Of a DNA stretch of 13,429 bases, positions 9,385 to 13,429 are shown one piece after another. The notes beneath the pieces were generated by a model. That model was not told the DNA's origin. It searched no databases and saw nothing but the letters and a program-made list of their open reading frames with translations. The position numbers and the translations under genes were made by a program. The DNA is from Calvatia gigantea (lineage: Eukaryota > Basidiomycota > Agaricomycetes > Agaricales > Lycoperdaceae), in assembly GCA_025093985.1 (NCBI GenBank), contig JACAAK010000069.1, positions 1-13,429 of the forward strand, in the 5' to 3' direction. How positions within the stretch are numbered: position 1 is the first letter of the stretch; each line of letters opens with the position of its first letter.

Positions 9385-9395
9385 TAGCAAAGCTA
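9385..9395. repeat. Hairpin element TAGC-AAA-GCTA
   Basis: A 4-bp perfect stem (TAGC/GCTA) with an AAA loop near the 3' end of ORF2. The same 11 bases recur at 11438-11448. Confidence 0.6.
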
Positions 9396-9498
9396 CTATC
9401 AATATTTTCAGCTAAATTACTACTAAAATAAATATTTATAAACTTAATCCAAATTAAACATATAAATATAAATACAATTAAATAACCTGTATATTTAT

Positions 9499-9511
9499 CT
9501 AGCTACGCTAG
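9499..9511. repeat. Hairpin element CTAGC-TAC-GCTAG
   Basis: A 5-bp stem with a 3-nt loop. It lies where the protein-like reading of ORF2 is interrupted between its two C-terminal segments. Confidence 0.65.
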
Positions 9512-9536
9512 TATAAAATGCTTTATTTATATTTTC

Positions 9537-9548
9537 TAGCTTAAGCTA
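9537..9548. repeat. Palindrome TAGCTTAAGCTA
   Basis: A 12-bp perfect palindrome with the TAGC/GCTA ends and a TTAA centre. It also lies in the interrupted part of ORF2. Confidence 0.65.
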
Positions 9549-9714
9549 TCATCGTTAATACTAGGCTTGTCAACAACTTGTTTCTATTTAAATATTTTCT
9601 AAATAATAGTTAGAACAAACATAAAATTAAGCTAAATTCTATGTAATTTAAGTAGCATAATCCATTAACCATTATAATTAAAGGTATTTCATTTTCATCT
9701 AATAAAGAATGTAC

Positions 9715-9726
9715 TAGCGTACGCTA
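9715..9726. repeat. Palindrome TAGCGTACGCTA inside ORF2
   Basis: The same core as at 4110, 4792 and 10026. It sits between the acidic linker (ending DFDGG) and the HSLLDENE stretch, where the reading frame also changes. Confidence 0.75.
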
Positions 9727-9791
9727 CCACCATCAAAATCAGAAGGTGAATCTCTTCCATCTGTATCAATTTCATTTTCTGTTTTTATATT

Positions 9792-9811
9792 CTTCTAGCA
9801 TTCGCTAGAAG
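9792..9811. repeat. Hairpin CTTCTAGC-ATTC-GCTAGAAG inside ORF2
   Basis: An 8-bp perfect stem and ATTC loop, sharing TAGC-ATTC-GCTA with the 27-bp direct repeat. On the minus strand it places TAG in the frame joining ELGK to NIKTENE. The frame is otherwise preserved across it, because it adds a multiple of three bases there. Confidence 0.8.
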
Positions 9812-9845
9812 CTTTTCCAAGTTCTATTCCTATTTTTGTAGCTTC

Positions 9846-9858
9846 TAGGCAAAGCCTA
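9846..9858. repeat. Perfect hairpin TAGGC-AAA-GCCTA
   Basis: A 5-bp stem with an AAA loop just downstream of nad4, at the left-hand start of the ORF2 reading. Confidence 0.7.
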
Positions 9859-9879
9859 CTCTTTAATCTTAAAATTTAA

Positions 9880-11354
9880 TTAAACTACAACATACAGTAA
9901 AGCAGATGTAGCAGTATGTAAAGAAGCTAAAATTACATTAGGTAAAATACCAAAAACAACAGTAGGTATTAATAAACTAATTAGAAGATAATATTCTCTT
10001 CTATTAATATCTTTAGCTAGAGGTGTAGCGTACGCTAGGCTTTGCTCTAGAAGGAGATAAGTTACCATATAGATAATCTATTATACAGAAGATAGAGTAA
10101 CAAGCAGATAAAACAATACCAGTTGCACCTAAGCAAGCAATAATAGGATTTTGTTGCCATATACCAATTAAAGATAATTGTTCACCTAAGAAATTTAACT
10201 TAAAGGTATACCTGTATTACATAAAGTGAAAATGAAGATAAAATAGTAAACACTGGCATATATGTAGCTAAACCTCTAATATAATTAATAATTCTTTTTC
10301 CTGTTCTATCATAAATTATACCTCCAACACAAATAAATAAGCTGGTGATACAAATCCCGTGACCTAAAGCTAATAATATTCCACCTTCAATACCTTGTAT
10401 TGTATTAGAGAATAAACCTAAAACAACTACACCCATGGTGTGCAATACTACTATAAGCAATTAATCTTTTTGTATCTTGTTGTATGATAGTAGAGAAACT
10501 AGCATATATTATGGCTATAATTGCTATAGTTTGTACTAATGGATTAAAGTAATTAGTAGCATCTGGTAAAAAATTAATTAATACTCTTAAATATCCATAT
10601 GTAGCTAATTTCAAGATTGTAGCTGCTAGTATTATTGACCCTGCTAAAGGTGTGAATCAGCGTGAGCTTTAGGTAACCAAATTATAAATGGATATAATGG
10701 AGTTTTAACTGCAAAAGCTAAGAAAAATCCTAAACCATAATATTTTTGACTCTCTAAACTAATAGAATATAAAGAAATTAATTGGAAATCAGTTGAACCA
10801 ATATAACTATATATCATTAATATACATAATAACATAGGTAAACTACCAGCTAATGTATATAAGAAAAATAAGAAGGCTGATCTAAATCTATCATTACCGT
10901 GTCCAAATATTACTATAACTATAAATAATATAGGTAATACACTTTCGAAGAAAATATAGAATAATAATAGATCTAATGAAACAAAAGCACATATTTGTAA
11001 TGTTTCTAATAATAAGAATGAAATTAAAAAGAATTTTAAATTTTTAGTTATATTTGTATAGTTAGATAATAATGCTACAGGTGTTACAAATGTAGTTAAT
11101 AATACAAAATATAAAGATATTCCATCTATACCAAAATTTAAATAACAAAAATTTAATTGATTAAATTCTGATACAAATTGATATTGTGTTTGACTAGAAT
11201 CAAATTGATACCAAATAAATAATGAAATAAAGAAATTAATTAGAGACGTTGTCAAAGCTATTTTTTTCATTTGATTTTGACTCTCTATAGTATTTGACAT
11301 AGGTAGAATTATTAAACTTCCTATTATAGGAATTAATAGTAATAAAGTTATCAT
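9880..11354 (-). CDS. nad4: NADH dehydrogenase subunit 4 (3' half frame-broken)
   Basis: Antiporter-like proton-pumping subunit of complex I. The first 236 codons from ATG (11352-11354) are intact. They include FGIDGISLYFVLLTTFVTPV (about 74-93), Glu137 in LFYIFFESVLP and Lys217 in FAVKTPLYPF. These match the channel Glu and Lys of the family (E144 and K234 in E. coli NuoM). The frame breaks near 10647, in a CACA stretch inside AHADS-PLAGS. Coding continues with ILKLATYGYLRV and QQDTKRLIAYSSIAH, with an extra base near 10436, then GVVVLGLFS, GHG and ICVGGIIYDR. Later it reads NFLGEQLSLIGIWQQNPII, LGATGIVLSACYSI, KDINRRE and SLHTATSALLY, ending at TAA 9880-9882. Further shifts lie near 10238, 10201 and 10065-10095. 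A hairpin element sits at 10017-10050. The span of about 490 codons is normal. Confidence 0.95.
10017..10050. repeat. Hairpin element inserted in the nad4 coding region
   Basis: CTAGAG (10017-10022) and CTCTAG (10045-10050) are inverted 6-bp ends around 22 bases containing the palindrome TAGCGTACGCTA (10026-10037). It falls in the family's variable loop between the YGNLSP and KDINRRE words of nad4. The interval between those words is 37 nt here, longer than I expect for the family. The palindrome core equals copies in spacers at 4110, 4792 and 9715. Confidence 0.75.
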
Positions 11355-11437
11355 TTTATGAAAATTTTTAATTGATTATCTTTATTTTGACAATCTTGTT
11401 TTAGCTTAATGCAGTCTTGCCATTGGCAACTCTGTAC

Positions 11438-11448
11438 TAGCAAAGCTA
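11438..11448. repeat. Hairpin element TAGC-AAA-GCTA
   Basis: Identical 11 bases to 9385-9395. The element lies in the cox1-nad4 spacer. Confidence 0.6.
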
Positions 11449-11757
11449 CTCCTAATATCAGTCCTTATTTATAGCTTAACTTTAAAATAGTAGCAGCCTA
11501 GCTGCAATTTTTAACTAGTACAATAAGGAGAGACTTTGTTAAGTTATATATTAAAATAGGTTAAATTCATTATTATACTTAAATTTGTAGTAGCAGCAGC
11601 CTAGCTTTAACAAGGCTGTGTTAAGCCTAATCTAGACTAGCTTTAGCTAGTATCTGCTACAGCTAGTCTATAACGTTAGCTATTCTACTTTAACTGGCAA
11701 ATAATTTAATAAATTATTATAGTAAAATACGTTAAGAAGGGGGGTAGCAGCCAAAGC

Positions 11758-11769
11758 TAGCGTAAGCTA
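11758..11769. repeat. Hairpin element TAGC-GTAA-GCTA
   Basis: A 4-bp stem around GTAA, one base different from the common GTAC core. It is found 35 bp downstream of the cox1 stop and is followed by the G+C-rich word CGGCCGC. Confidence 0.65.
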
Positions 11770-11803
11770 CGGCCGCTTCTATTCAAACAAAATTTATCTT
11801 AAA

Positions 11804-12739
<936 letters not shown>

Positions 12740-13429
12740 TTAAAATTTCCTAATAATTGGTTTTAAAATACTGAAAATAAAAAATAAATCGGTTGAAAAG
12801 GGGAAATTTAATAAAGAGCTAAAATTTTAAAATTAAAATTTTAACCCTCCAAATCCCTTTTTTTCCCATTAACCCAAATTTAAAAGAAAGAATTTTAAAA
12901 TTAGGGTAACCCCTTTTGGGGATTGAAATTTAAATTTTTTAAAAAATTTGATGGTTGGGGGAAAAAAACCAAATTTTGGTTTAAGGAAAACTAGTTTAAA
13001 AAAAAAGGGGGAAAAATTTTTTTTGAAATTTTCCCAAAAAATTTTAAATTTAAATTTTTCTTGGAATTGAACAAAAAATCTAAAAAAGGTTTGTACATTA
13101 AAAGGGTTTTTAAATTTTAGGAAACTTTAAAAGGTTTTAATTTTGGGAAAAAAGGTTTTCTTTTAAAAAGAAATGGGAGCTGGTTTTGGGCCGGTACCGA
13201 AACCCCCAAAACCCAAATAAAAATCCCCGTACAGGGTTTGGTATTGTTTTTAAAGGGGACCACAATTTTTTTTTCATTTTGATTTTTTCAACCCAACCGT
13301 TTTGTTTCCCTTGGGTGAGCAACCCAGGAAAACACCTGTGAAAAGAAAAAAGGGTTCTTGTTTTACCCCAAACGCCCAACCCTTACGCATTTTTCACCGC
13401 ACAACAATTTGATTTTTTTTGAATTGAAG
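12740..13429. other. Degraded homopolymer-stretched block at the right edge
   Basis: A gradual transition from about 12720 leads into sequence where most bases occur in runs of three to eight. It lies where the endonuclease N-terminus, the rest of the intron and possibly an upstream cox1 exon would be expected. I found no readable GIY or YIG motif or cox1 wording. An 80-codon minus-strand open stretch (13137-13379) has no recognisable content and is not annotated. The sequence here is less extreme than at 6005-7340. Confidence 0.6.

Larger units (their letters stand above)
9371..9868 (-). pseudogene. ORF2, frame-broken unidentified membrane protein interrupted by hairpin elements
   Basis: Just past the nad4 stop, protein-like stretches run on the minus strand. 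They read EATKIGIELGK, then NIKTENEIDTDGRDSPSDFDGG (acidic linker), then HSLLDENEIPLIIMVNG and CYLNYIEFSLILCLF (a membrane segment). Then come RKYLNRNKLLTSLVL and DKYTGYLIVFIFICLIWIKF with INIYFSSNLAENIDS, a second membrane segment and tail ending at TAA 9371-9373. No start codon is evident, and the N-terminus may be missing. Small hairpins interrupt the reading at 9846-9858, 9792-9811 (adding an in-frame TAG), 9715-9726, 9537-9548, 9499-9511 and 9385-9395. I do not recognise the family. An acidic Ser/Pro/Asp linker between hydrophobic segments recalls unnamed mitochondrial ORFs of some basidiomycetes, from memory only. ORF1 could represent the N-terminal half of a similar protein. Confidence 0.45.
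11355..11803. other. Spacer between cox1 and nad4
   Basis: About 450 bp with no recognised gene or tRNA. It is rich in G+C islands built from GTAGCAGCC, CTAGCT and GGCTGTG words (11430-11460, 11490-11520, 11585-11690, 11738-11778). It contains the hairpins TAGC-AAA-GCTA (11438-11448) and TAGC-GTAA-GCTA (11758-11769). No promoter consensus was recognised. Confidence 0.6.

Noticed and set aside
9371..9868. Reassignment of TAG to leucine (as in some chytrid mitochondria) to keep ORF2 open
   Set aside because: No in-frame TAG was seen in the well-preserved part of nad4, and the TAG in ORF2 comes from a hairpin element. There is no independent support.
13137..13379. 80-codon minus-strand open stretch
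   Set aside because: It lies in degraded sequence with runs of G, C and A and has no cox1, endonuclease or other recognisable wording.

Overview
This window looks like part of a fungal mitochondrial genome. It is very A+T-rich. It holds respiratory-chain genes typical of fungal mtDNA (cox1 3' exon, nad4, nad6, cox3), a tRNA-Ala(UGC), and a GIY-YIG homing endonuclease reading frame immediately before the cox1 exon. Every recognised gene is on the minus strand. The Trp codons I checked are TGG, and the stops seen at gene ends are TAA or TAG. The cox3 and nad6 wording looks closest to Dikarya, perhaps Basidiomycota, but that placement is only an impression.

Layout, in minus-strand reading order from the right edge: 12740-13429 is a homopolymer-stretched block that probably hides the 5' part of a cox1 intron. 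12107-12739 is the endonuclease frame, and 11804-12099 is the last cox1 exon. A 450-bp spacer rich in small hairpins follows. Then come nad4 (11354-9880), a broken membrane-protein reading frame (ORF2, 9868-9371), a hairpin-rich spacer, nad6 (8466-7730), a second unidentified membrane-protein frame (ORF1, 7695-7348), an extreme homopolymer block (7340-6005), cox3 (5723-4923) and trnA (4460-4390). 3498-3958 may be a badly broken reading frame. 1-3460 has no gene I can recognise.

Two things dominate the window. (1) Sequence quality is uneven. nad4, nad6, cox3 and cox1 keep their family protein wording but change frame repeatedly, nearly always by one base at a short homopolymer. Other blocks consist almost wholly of stretched homopolymer runs. 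Uncorrected sequencing or consensus error is the simplest reading, with a nuclear mtDNA copy as the main alternative. (2) A family of tiny hairpins, TAGC-(3 or 4 variable bases)-GCTA, occurs at least twelve times. It lies in spacers, inside ORF2 and inside nad4, and behaves like the GC-cluster or double-hairpin mobile elements known from other fungal mtDNAs.

Functionally, nad4 and nad6 are proton-pumping membrane-arm subunits of complex I. cox1 and cox3 are core subunits of cytochrome c oxidase. tRNA-Ala serves organellar translation, and the endonuclease would promote spread of the intron in cox1.
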